In this document: positions 1 to 5,788 of the stretch, piece after piece
Position numbering within the stretch: position 1 is the first letter of the stretch
Layout of the letters: every line of letters begins with the position of its first letter
NCBI GenBank assembly: GCA_947454295.1
Contig: CANGMO010000174.1
Location: 1-5,788, forward strand
Length of the DNA: 5,788 nucleotides
Direction of reading: 5' to 3'
Source of the DNA: Verrucomicrobiota bacterium
GTDB lineage: Bacteria > Verrucomicrobiota > Verrucomicrobiia > Limisphaerales > UBA9464
Notes under the pieces: generated by a model
Told to the model about the DNA's origin: nothing
Databases searched by the model: none
What the model saw: the letters and a program-made list of their open reading frames with translations, nothing else
Translations under genes and position numbers: made by a program

Positions 1-305
1 CAGAAGCGCGTCCCGGGGACCGCGGTGGGAATGGTCCCAAACTGGCCGCGAATCTCGGAGGGCGCGTCGGGCTTGGGATCGAAGGTCTCGTAGTGAGACG
101 GACCGCCATCCAGCCAGATCAGGATGCAGTTGACCGGCTTTCCCGAGGCCGCGTTCGCCGCCGCGGCGGCCGCGCCGGGCGCGGAAACGGTCTTGGCCTG
201 GAGGCGCAGCAGATCCGAAAGGCCCAACCCCATGAGCCCGCCCAGGCCGACCTGGATGAAGTCCCGCCGGCGCATTCCGGCGCAGTTGTGGGTGGTGCCA
301 CTCAT
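1..305 (-). CDS. DUF1501 family secreted protein, N-terminal 101 codons (partial at window edge)
   Basis: The ATG at 303-305 opens a frame that runs off the window; the C-terminal part is missing. A twin-arginine export signal is visible: R12-R13-R14-D-F-I, then a Gly/Leu-rich hydrophobic stretch (residues 19-33), and an Ala-rich linker (45-53). The mature start reads N-C-I-L-I-W-L-D-G-G-P-S-H (59-71), then E-T-F-D-P-K-P and A-P-S-E-I-R-G-Q-F. These motifs match the start of DUF1501 proteins, which resemble the alkaline phosphatase/sulfatase superfamily; D66 would fall in the metal-site region by that analogy. The enzymatic activity of the family is not established. A second Met (residue 11, 273-275) sits directly before the arginines, but I prefer the upstream start: it has a GGGGA ribosome site 7 nt away, and the N-C-A-G before the arginines resembles a C-x-G leader common in the family. 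It lies 104 bp downstream of the DUF1549/DUF1553 gene, its usual partner in PVC bacteria, so co-transcription is likely. Confidence 0.92.
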   Translation of the reverse strand, partial: MSGTTHNCAGMRRRDFIQVGLGGLMGLGLSDLLRLQAKTVSAPGAAAAAANAASGKPVNCILIWLDGGPSHYETFDPKPDAPSEIRGQFGTIPTAVPGTRF

Positions 306-312
306 TGGAGTT

Positions 313-317
313 TCCCC
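313..317 (-). promoter_or_regulatory. Ribosome binding site of the DUF1501 gene
   Basis: On the minus strand, GGGGA stands 7 nt before the ATG at 305, in the context GGGGAAACTCCA-ATG. This spacing suits a Shine-Dalgarno site and supports the upstream start over the internal Met at codon 11. It is the only convincing ribosome site among the three starts visible in the window. Confidence 0.55.
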
Positions 318-409
318 ATTGAAGCCACGATCCCGGCAGCAAGGGAAGCCGGCATTCCGGGCCGGGCGGTCCGTGGGTGGTGGGTGGATCCCATGATCGA
401 AAGCGGACG

Positions 410-3400
410 TCAGTGGTTCAGGATGAATTCGGGTGAATTCAGGAGCGCCCAGAACAAATCCTCGCAGGCGCTCTGCCGCGTGATATCGGGGCCGATGAAT
501 GCCGAAATGCCGGTGGCCAGTTCTGTCTCGGAGGGATGACGGTTCAATGTGCTCAGGTAGATCTCGTCCACCAGCACATCGGCCGGCTTCGTGCCCGCGG
601 CCAGTTGACGCAGGCGTCCCTCCGCGTTCGATAGCTTGGCCTGCAGCGGGCGCGAATTCATCAGGTGCAGGCTCTGGGCCACGCTCAGCTGCATGTCCCG
701 CTCGCAGGGACAGTCGCTGCTGGAATTGGGGCGCCCGAAGGCATCCATGAAGTGCGATTGGATCCGATAGCTCCACGCCTGCACGGCGCGTCCACCCGCG
801 GGAATGGCGGCGAACGTCTCCGGGATACCGGTGGCGTCACTCACCGCGTCCACCATCACCTCCGCCGGAAGCCGTCGCCGATAGGCCCGCGAGAAGTTCC
901 GCGTGTCCGCGAGATTCGAGGCGTTCGGCGTGGTGCTGAGTTGATACAGCTGGGATTCGAGGAGGGTTCGAATCAGGTGCTTGAGATCATACCCGTGGGC
1001 CGCGAAATCGGCGGCGAGTGCGTCGAGGAGCGCCGGATTCACACAGGGATTCGAGCTGCGGAAATCATCCACCGGATGCACCAGCCCGCGTCCAAAAAAG
1101 CAGCCCCACATCCGGTTCACCGCCGCACGGGCGAAGAAGGGATTGTTGGTGGCGGTCAGCCAGTCGGCGAGATGGCGGCGCGGGTCGGACGACGACGGGG
1201 GCCACTCGGGGCCGTCGGGGGGGCGCGGGCTCATCACCGCGCCGGACACCGGATGCTTCACGGCGCCGCCCGGGGCGAAATAGAAGGTTTCGATTCCCGC
1301 GGAAATTGGCGGCGAGAGACCCGCACCCTTCTGCTTCAGCGGACCGAAATAGGCGGCCAGCTGGTAGAAGTCGTCCTGGCTCCACTTCTCGTTCGGATGA
1401 TGATGGCACTTCGCGCATTCCAGCCGCGTGCCCAGGAAGAGCTGACTGAACATGGTGGTGAGCTCCGCCGGCTCGCGCCGGTCGCGGTAGATCACCGCGG
1501 GGCCCACGCGTTGATTGGATCCCTCGGTGAGGAGAATCTCGCGCACGAACGCGTCATAGTGCTGATTGGTCCGGAAGCGGTCGCGGATCCATTGATCCAG
1601 CAGGAACACGCTCTTCACCCCGACGCGATCCGGATTGGGACGCAGCAGGTCGGCCCACTTGTTGGCCCAGAAGTCCGCGTAGGCGGGATTGGCGAGCAAC
1701 CGGTCGATGAGATGCGTGCGTTTATCCGCGGAGGTGTCGGCTTCAAAGGCGCGCACCTCGTCGGCGGTCGGCAGCAGGCCGAGGGTGTCGAGTTTGGCGC
1801 GCCGCAGGAATTCCAGGTCGGTGCAGGGTTCCGAAGGCATCAGCCCGAGCCGCTGGAATTGGGCATAGGCGAGGCCGTCGATGAAGTTGTTCGTCTTCAG
1901 GCCGGCGTACCGTTCCACCGGGAGGACGGTGTCGGCGGGTACCAGGATCTTGGAGTCCGCCACGTATCCCATGTAGCGCGCCACCACCACGCCCTGGCCG
2001 GTCAGCCGTCCAATGATCACCCGGCCTGAGTCCTCGGTGCGGGCCAGTTCCTTGTCATTCGATTCATAGCCCGCAAGACGTGTGACGTCGCGGACGCTGC
2101 CGTCCGAATAATGGGCAAGCGTTTGCAGGCGCTGCACTGCGCCTTTGCGGTAGCGGCGCTCGCGGGGGAAGACGCTGATCCGCTGCAGTGCCGGCTCGTT
2201 GGTCGCGGCAAACGGCATGCCTGAATGGATCCAGCGCGACAGCAGTTCGTCCGGCTCCGACCCGGCGGTGAAGCGGCGTCCGCCTTCGTGGGAAATTCTT
2301 CCGAGCGCCTTTTGCATCAGGAGACTTTCCTGTGGCGCCGCCGGGAACAGGCGCCGGCCATGGGCTTCGTTGACGATCTCCGCGTAGTCGGCGCGCGGGT
2401 CAAAGGAGAACACAGTGAGCTTGAATCCGTTTTGCCCGTCGGGCTTGGCATGGCATGACCCCGCCGAGCACCCGAGCTGGTTCAACACCGGCAGGACGTC
2501 GCGCACGAAACTGGGCGCGGGGGACGTCCAGGTGGTGTCGCCACGAACGGTCACCGGGACCTTGAGCTCGTGGGATCCCAGTCGAACGCGGACTGCGCCG
2601 GCCCCGGGGCCGGTGGCGCGCAGCTCGCCGCCATCCCCGAGTCGCACCGGCGTGCCCGACACCAGACTCAATCGGGCCGCCTCGGTGGCATCCCATTCAA
2701 ATCCGTCGGCCGTCTTCGCGGTGACGATCAACTGGCGCCGATCCGAGTCGACGCCGAGCTCCAGCGATGCCGGTTCGGCAGTGAGAGAAACGATGGATTC
2801 CGTCCGAATCCGCGGTGCCGGCGTGTTGGTGGTGGCAGTCATTGCTCCCGCCACGGCCTTTGCAGTGGGCGCGCGTCCCGATCGGGACGTCTTGTCCGCC
2901 CAGTTCGGGGACGGGGGCGGGGGCATCGGCGGAGCCGTGGCCGTGCCGAGAAGTTTTCCCGCGGCATCCCACAGGTGCAGGGAACCATCCTGGCATCCGG
3001 CCACCACCCGCGAGCCATCGGGCGTGACGACCAGTCGATGAACGGGCGACGCCAGCGTGGCGATCCGGTGTTCATCCCCCGATGCCGAGCTTTGTTCTCC
3101 CGTGTGGGCCTTGAGATTCGTGTAGCGCACCACCCCGCCGTCATCGGTGGCGGCATAGACCGCATTGGCCTTCACGGGCCAGGCCACGGCGCTGACCGTC
3201 GCTCCGTGCGAGCCCAGTGCGATGATCTTCTCGCGGGTGGCAATGTCCCAAACCTTGAGCTGCCGGTCCGCACCGCCGCTCAGCACCTGCGTGGCATTGG
3301 TGTTGAAGGCGGCCGCCAGCACCTGCGCGGTATGTCCCTCCAGCGCGGCGATGGCCTCGTGGGTTTTGGAATCCCAGATCCGGATTAATTGATCGCCTCC

Positions 3401-4303
3401 CGCGGAAAGCAGCCGTGTGCCGTCTTCATTGAAGGCCAGACTGAAGACCGTGTCCGAATGTGCCTTCCAGGAGGTAGAGCCCGAGGTGCCCGGGGGGCCG
3501 ACGAGGCGGATCATGCCGGCACGCCCCGAACCGCCGTCGGCGATCGCGAGCCGCTTCCCGTCCGGAGTGAAGGTGAGTGCCCCAATGCGACCGGACAGCC
3601 CGTTGGTTTCTTCGCCGTCCGCGGTCAATGCGTCGCCACGCCACCACCGGAGCCGGCGAAATCCACCCGAAACCAAGCGCGCGCCATCCGGTGACCAAGC
3701 CAGCGACTGAATGGCGTCGAGATGGGCCTCGACCACCCGCAACAGGGTGAGATTGGTGCGCGTCAGATCGTACAACGCGAGGCGTCCCCCGTGCCCGGCC
3801 GCGAGACGTCGTCCATCGGGGGAGAGCGCCAGGGCCAGTGTTGGATGATAGGAGTCGGGGAGTGGTTGCAGGACGACCGGCTGAATCGGTTCCTCCTCGG
3901 ACAAGGCGGCCGCATCCCAGCCGGCCCCGGACTTGATCCAGTCGGTCAGGACCCGAACCTGCGCCGCATCCAGCTGCTTGCGGGGCGGCATGTGGGATTC
4001 CACGCCCGCCTGCAGGAGGGACAGCAGTTTGCTGTCCTTCGGTTTCCCGGGCTGAACCACCGGTCCGTCATCGCCGCCTTTCAACACCGCCTCGCGGGTG
4101 AGCAAGGACAGTCCACCCTTCTGTTTCTGTTCGCCGTGGCAGGCAAAGCATTCCTGCTTGAGGAGCGAGAGGGCGGCGCGCGTCTTGGGATCAGCGGGAC
4201 GCGAGGTCGCGCCGATCGCGTGCAACGCCGAACCCATCGACGCCAGCACGATGCCGGCGACGACGAGCAGTCGTCGAAGGCCGGAAGAATGCGTGGCGCT
4301 CAT
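410..4303 (-). CDS. Fused cytochrome c / WD40 / DUF1549-DUF1553 secreted protein
   Basis: This is a 1297-residue exported protein. Domains in order: Sec-type signal peptide (about 1-33); PSCyt1-like cytochrome c domain with C52-F-A-C55-H56 and a likely distal ligand M105 in H-M-P-P; seven WD40-like repeats (about 152-450, W-D pairs at 310, 352 and 445); Pro/Ala/Thr-rich linker (455-500); degenerate Ig-like segment (503-577); second haem site C612-S-A-G-S-C617-H618 with M696 as possible ligand; Big_2-like domain (about 708-790); DUF1549 (about 803-986) with C963-A-K-C966-H967; DUF1553 (about 1037-1290), ending in the family-like S-P-E-F-I-L-N-H. The start is fixed: an in-frame TAA lies seven codons upstream with no start codon between, and the signal peptide begins at once. 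No Shine-Dalgarno is visible. The protein probably acts outside the cytoplasm with the DUF1501 protein encoded downstream; a redox role is inferred only from the haem motifs. The WD40 part and the DUF1549/DUF1553 part are more usually separate proteins. Confidence 0.96.
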   Translation of the reverse strand: MSATHSSGLRRLLVVAGIVLASMGSALHAIGATSRPADPKTRAALSLLKQECFACHGEQKQKGGLSLLTREAVLKGGDDGPVVQPGKPKDSKLLSLLQAGVESHMPPRKQLDAAQVRVLTDWIKSGAGWDAAALSEEEPIQPVVLQPLPDSYHPTLALALSPDGRRLAAGHGGRLALYDLTRTNLTLLRVVEAHLDAIQSLAWSPDGARLVSGGFRRLRWWRGDALTADGEETNGLSGRIGALTFTPDGKRLAIADGGSGRAGMIRLVGPPGTSGSTSWKAHSDTVFSLAFNEDGTRLLSAGGDQLIRIWDSKTHEAIAALEGHTAQVLAAAFNTNATQVLSGGADRQLKVWDIATREKIIALGSHGATVSAVAWPVKANAVYAATDDGGVVRYTNLKAHTGEQSSASGDEHRIATLASPVHRLVVTPDGSRVVAGCQDGSLHLWDAAGKLLGTATAPPMPPPPSPNWADKTSRSGRAPTAKAVAGAMTATTNTPAPRIRTESIVSLTAEPASLELGVDSDRRQLIVTAKTADGFEWDATEAARLSLVSGTPVRLGDGGELRATGPGAGAVRVRLGSHELKVPVTVRGDTTWTSPAPSFVRDVLPVLNQLGCSAGSCHAKPDGQNGFKLTVFSFDPRADYAEIVNEAHGRRLFPAAPQESLLMQKALGRISHEGGRRFTAGSEPDELLSRWIHSGMPFAATNEPALQRISVFPRERRYRKGAVQRLQTLAHYSDGSVRDVTRLAGYESNDKELARTEDSGRVIIGRLTGQGVVVARYMGYVADSKILVPADTVLPVERYAGLKTNNFIDGLAYAQFQRLGLMPSEPCTDLEFLRRAKLDTLGLLPTADEVRAFEADTSADKRTHLIDRLLANPAYADFWANKWADLLRPNPDRVGVKSVFLLDQWIRDRFRTNQHYDAFVREILLTEGSNQRVGPAVIYRDRREPAELTTMFSQLFLGTRLECAKCHHHPNEKWSQDDFYQLAAYFGPLKQKGAGLSPPISAGIETFYFAPGGAVKHPVSGAVMSPRPPDGPEWPPSSSDPRRHLADWLTATNNPFFARAAVNRMWGCFFGRGLVHPVDDFRSSNPCVNPALLDALAADFAAHGYDLKHLIRTLLESQLYQLSTTPNASNLADTRNFSRAYRRRLPAEVMVDAVSDATGIPETFAAIPAGGRAVQAWSYRIQSHFMDAFGRPNSSSDCPCERDMQLSVAQSLHLMNSRPLQAKLSNAEGRLRQLAAGTKPADVLVDEIYLSTLNRHPSETELATGISAFIGPDITRQSACEDLFWALLNSPEFILNH

Positions 4304-4321
4304 GGGGTTGGGAATCGGCGT

Positions 4322-4353
4322 ATCTTATGACCGACCCGGAACCACGATGGCAA
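4322..4353 (-). promoter_or_regulatory. Weak candidate promoter for the 1297-residue protein gene
   Basis: Read on the minus strand, TTGCCA (4348-4353) could be a -35 element and TAAGAT (4322-4327) a -10 element. The spacing of 20 nt is longer than ideal; shifting to CATAAG gives 18. The start codon would lie only about 18 nt after the -10 box, implying a very short leader, which fits the missing Shine-Dalgarno. It is the only AT-rich patch in the 82-bp gap. This is inference from a sigma70-like pattern in an organism whose consensus is unknown. Confidence 0.2.
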
Positions 4354-4385
4354 CCGCGCATTCCGACCGACCGTGTGGCTCGATT

Positions 4386-5111
4386 TCAGTGCCAGCGACC
4401 CGATACCCGGTACCAGCCGCGGGGCCCATGCACCCATCGCGCCTCGATCCACACCGCGCCTGGATGCGGCCGGATGACGTACCTTCCCGGAAACCACACC
4501 CAGGCCACGCCATTCCAACGCCATTCCCCGGAGCACCAATAGTAATCGGGCCCGGGAGAGACGACCACGGTCTCCACCTGTGGCGGGGGCGGTGCCTGGG
4601 TGACAATGGTCTGACTGGAGCTGGCGATCATCGCGTTGATCACCTTGTCCGACACGCCCCCCTGCTTGAGATCAATGATCGCCGCGGCATCGAGCGTGTA
4701 GATCGCGCGGGTGCTGGCGATCTGGCCGATGATGGTGTCCTCCGACACGCCCGCCTTCGCCATGCCTTTGATGTCGGCGAGGCTCGGCGGCGGACCCGAG
4801 GGAGCCGGCGCTGGGACGGTCGTGGTTGTGGTGGTGACCGAGTAGGTTGGTGGCTGCGCGGCGCGTCGGCGGGCGTCGGCATCCATGCCAGAACCAATGA
4901 GCGATCCGGTGACCAATCCGGCAGCACCGCCGATAAGGGCTCCGGCCCCGGGATTCCGCCGATCGATGGCGGCTCCCAACAAAGCCCCGCTTCCCGCACC
5001 CACCAGTGCCCCGCTTCCTGTGTAGTTCGGCCGGCCGTAGGGATCAACACACCCGGCGAGCAACGAAACGAGGGACAAGCCCAGGACAACGCGAACGAAT
5101 TGAGGGTTCAT
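4386..5111 (-). CDS. Glycine-zipper lipoprotein with AGVS helical motifs and a Trp-rich C-terminal tail
   Basis: This is a 241-residue predicted lipoprotein of unknown function. The start at 5111 is chosen because M-N-P-Q-F is followed at once by a hydrophobic stretch and the lipobox L18-A-G-C21; the frame stays open upstream, but that part has no signal features. After lipidation at C21 come a glycine zipper (about 32-74, repeated G-x-x-x-G as in G-A-G-S-G-A-L-L-G), a Thr/Pro/Ala linker (89-109), and two related helical motifs, I-K-G-M-A-K-A-G-V-S-E-D-T-I-I (114-128) and L-K-Q-G-G-V-S-D-K-V-I (148-158). A proline run leads to a tail (190-241) of W-x-x-G-x-W/Y-like repeats: Y-W-C-S-G-E-W-R-W, V-W-F-P-G-R-Y and W-Y-R-V-S-G-R-W. 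Glycine zippers usually insert in or pack against membranes, so an envelope location is inferred. It sits between a PD40 gene and the large haem protein gene; no functional tie is shown. No Shine-Dalgarno is visible; GTCAAAG occurs at 5113-5119 and 5145-5151. Confidence 0.9.
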   Translation of the reverse strand: MNPQFVRVVLGLSLVSLLAGCVDPYGRPNYTGSGALVGAGSGALLGAAIDRRNPGAGALIGGAAGLVTGSLIGSGMDADARRRAAQPPTYSVTTTTTTVPAPAPSGPPPSLADIKGMAKAGVSEDTIIGQIASTRAIYTLDAAAIIDLKQGGVSDKVINAMIASSSQTIVTQAPPPPQVETVVVSPGPDYYWCSGEWRWNGVAWVWFPGRYVIRPHPGAVWIEARWVHGPRGWYRVSGRWH

Positions 5112-5121
5112 AGTCAAAGTT

Positions 5122-5137
5122 GCCGGACACTGCCGGC
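5122..5137. repeat. Small inverted repeat in the lipoprotein gene leader
   Basis: GCCGG (5122-5126) and CCGGC (5133-5137) can pair around a 6-nt loop, ending 10 nt before the lipoprotein ATG. If present in the transcript, the hairpin would lie where ribosomes load. The stem has only five base pairs and such stems arise by chance in GC-rich DNA, so any role is speculative. Confidence 0.25.
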
Positions 5138-5221
5138 CGTTAGGGTCAAAGACTCCGCTGGGTGCCTGGTATTCACGGGCGGCCCATTGCGAAATCACTG
5201 CCGATGTTGCCTCCCCCAAAG

Positions 5222-5257
5222 CGTCTGGGACTCCAGACGGCACCGTCCTTGGACGGT
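5222..5257 (-). terminator. Two adjacent perfect hairpins downstream of the PD40 gene, possible terminator
   Basis: Read on the minus strand, ACCGTCC-AA-GGACGGT (5257-5242) is a perfect palindrome that could fold as a 6-bp stem with a CAAG loop. After a 2-nt spacer comes CGTCTGG-AGTC-CCAGACG (5239-5222), a perfect 7-bp stem with a 4-nt loop. They begin about 60 bp past the PD40 stop codon, where a terminator would be expected. Only three T follow the second stem, so this is not a classic intrinsic terminator; a pause, RNA-stabilising or protein-binding site is equally possible. Confidence 0.35.
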
Positions 5258-5318
5258 TACAGGTTTGGGTGTGCCATTTTGACCTGGTCCGTCCTGAAAC
5301 CCGTGACTGAGGTTGGCT

Positions 5319-5788
5319 TCAGAAGATCCAGCGCGGGTGGTCCGCTCCGGTGCCTTCGTGACCGGAGGTCAATGGGCGGGCTCCGGAGCCGTCGGCGTTC
5401 ATGATCCACAGTGCTGGGGACTCTCCGGTCCGCGCCCGGCAGAAGGCGACCCGGCGTCCGTCGGGGGACGGCGTGATCCGGAAATCCCATCGTCCCGCCT
5501 CGGGCGCGGTCAGGGCCTTGCGCGTTCCCGTTCGGGGGTCGAGCCGGCAGGCGTAGGTCCCGCCACGGGACTCAGCGGGCAGGAATTCCCGGTTGAAGTG
5601 ATCGGTGTCGGCGCGCTGGGATTGGTACACCCACGGAACACGACTCCCGGGTACCCGCGCCGCAAAGACCACGGAGCCATCTGGCATCCACTGAGGCACG
5701 TTGGATCCGCCACCCTTGCGCTCCGCAGGTCCGTAGGTCGCGCCAAACCACGCTTCCTGGCCTTCGGTGAGGCGTCGCATCGGCCCCC
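5319..5788 (-). CDS. TolB/PD40-type beta-propeller protein, C-terminal part (5' end outside window)
   Basis: The frame is open to the window edge. The Met at 5780 is probably internal, because the preceding codons read G-P and join it into G-P-M-R-R-L-T-E-G, the end of a propeller blade. At least two PD40-like repeats follow: N-V-P-Q-W-M-P-D-G-S-V-V-F-A-A-R, ending in T-G-T-R-K-A-L-T; and S-P-D-G-R-R-V-A-F-C-R-A-R, ending in L-W-I-M-N-A-D-G-S-G-A-R-P-L-T. These S/P-D-G-x-x-V/I-x-F and N-x-D-G-x-x-x-x-x-L-T signatures are those of TolB-like propellers. The protein ends D-H-P-R-W-I-F at a TGA (5319-5321), which looks like a natural terminus. Such propellers are found in TolB itself, peptidases and many secreted PVC proteins; without the N-terminus the exact class and any signal peptide cannot be known. 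It is 207 bp upstream of the lipoprotein gene, with hairpins between, so it is probably a separate unit. Confidence 0.85.
   Translation of the reverse strand, partial: GPMRRLTEGQEAWFGATYGPAERKGGGSNVPQWMPDGSVVFAARVPGSRVPWVYQSQRADTDHFNREFLPAESRGGTYACRLDPRTGTRKALTAPEAGRWDFRITPSPDGRRVAFCRARTGESPALWIMNADGSGARPLTSGHEGTGADHPRWIF

Noticed and set aside
273..275. Alternative start of the DUF1501 gene at codon 11, directly before the twin arginines
   Set aside because: It is possible, but the upstream ATG has a well-spaced GGGGA and keeps the N-C-A-G leader typical of the family.
306..409. Possible terminator hairpin between the large gene and the DUF1501 gene
   Set aside because: Only a 5-bp CCCGG/CCGGG pairing with a long loop and no T-run is found, which is not enough to call a terminator and fits co-transcription of the two genes.
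425..440. Repeated GAATTC 10 bp apart
   Set aside because: These bases encode the conserved N-S-P-E-F-I-L-N-H end of DUF1553, so the repeat is explained by the protein sequence.
665..2029. 454-codon open frame on the plus strand
   Set aside because: It lies wholly antisense to the DUF1549/DUF1553 region, whose protein has clear family motifs. Its translation is rich in Arg, Gly, His and Val with no recognisable domain, as expected of a shadow frame in GC-rich DNA.
2570..3388. 272-codon plus-strand frame opposite the WD40 region
   Set aside because: It is a mirror of the WD40 repeats on the other strand; its Arg/Gly-rich translation has no independent support.
5112..5243. 44-residue N-terminal extension of the lipoprotein frame to an ATG at 5243
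   Set aside because: The extension would bury the signal peptide and lipobox in the middle of the protein, and it overlaps the tandem hairpins. The ATG at 5111 sits right before the signal peptide.
4098..5282. 394-codon open frame on the plus strand
   Set aside because: It is antisense to the lipoprotein and to the start of the large haem protein. Its translation is low in hydrophobic segments, rich in Arg and Pro, and has no domain signature.
5778..5780. ATG at 5780 as the start of a short 153-residue protein
   Set aside because: The frame continues upstream to the window edge and the residues around it read as the end of a PD40 blade, so it is most likely an internal Met.

Overview
The window is GC-rich DNA, most likely from a member of the PVC superphylum (Verrucomicrobiota or Planctomycetota). 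The main reason is a gene pair that is a hallmark of those phyla: a large secreted DUF1549/DUF1553 cytochrome-type protein followed by a DUF1501 protein. The lack of Shine-Dalgarno sequences before two of the three visible starts is compatible with this, but does not separate the two phyla. I cannot name a genus.

All four protein genes lie on the minus strand, so transcription runs from high to low coordinates. In that order they are: the C-terminal end of a TolB/PD40-type beta-propeller protein (5319-5788, 5' end outside the window); a 207-bp gap with two adjacent perfect hairpins; a 241-residue lipoprotein (4386-5111) with a glycine zipper, a pair of AGVS helical motifs and a tryptophan-rich tail; an 82-bp gap with a weak promoter candidate; a 1297-residue exported protein (410-4303); a 104-bp gap; and the first 101 codons of a DUF1501 protein (1-305), cut by the window edge.

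The 1297-residue protein is the centrepiece. It joins an N-terminal PSCyt1-like cytochrome c domain, a seven-repeat WD40 propeller, a linker and Ig-like segment, a second haem site of CX4CH type, a Big_2-like domain, DUF1549 with a third haem site (CXXCH), and DUF1553. In related genomes I would expect the cytochrome/WD40 half and the DUF1549/DUF1553 half as separate neighbouring proteins, so this looks like a fusion. It and the DUF1501 protein probably form one transcription unit and act together outside the cytoplasm; one carries a Sec-type signal and the other a twin-arginine signal. Their biochemical role is not established. The lipoprotein and the PD40 protein have no evident functional tie to that pair.

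I found no RNA genes, mobile elements, CRISPR arrays or clear pseudogenes. No stretch over 300 bp lacks a gene. The most interesting points are the fused architecture, the mixed haem-site spacings, the lipoprotein domain combination and the tandem hairpins. None amounts to a demonstrably new system.
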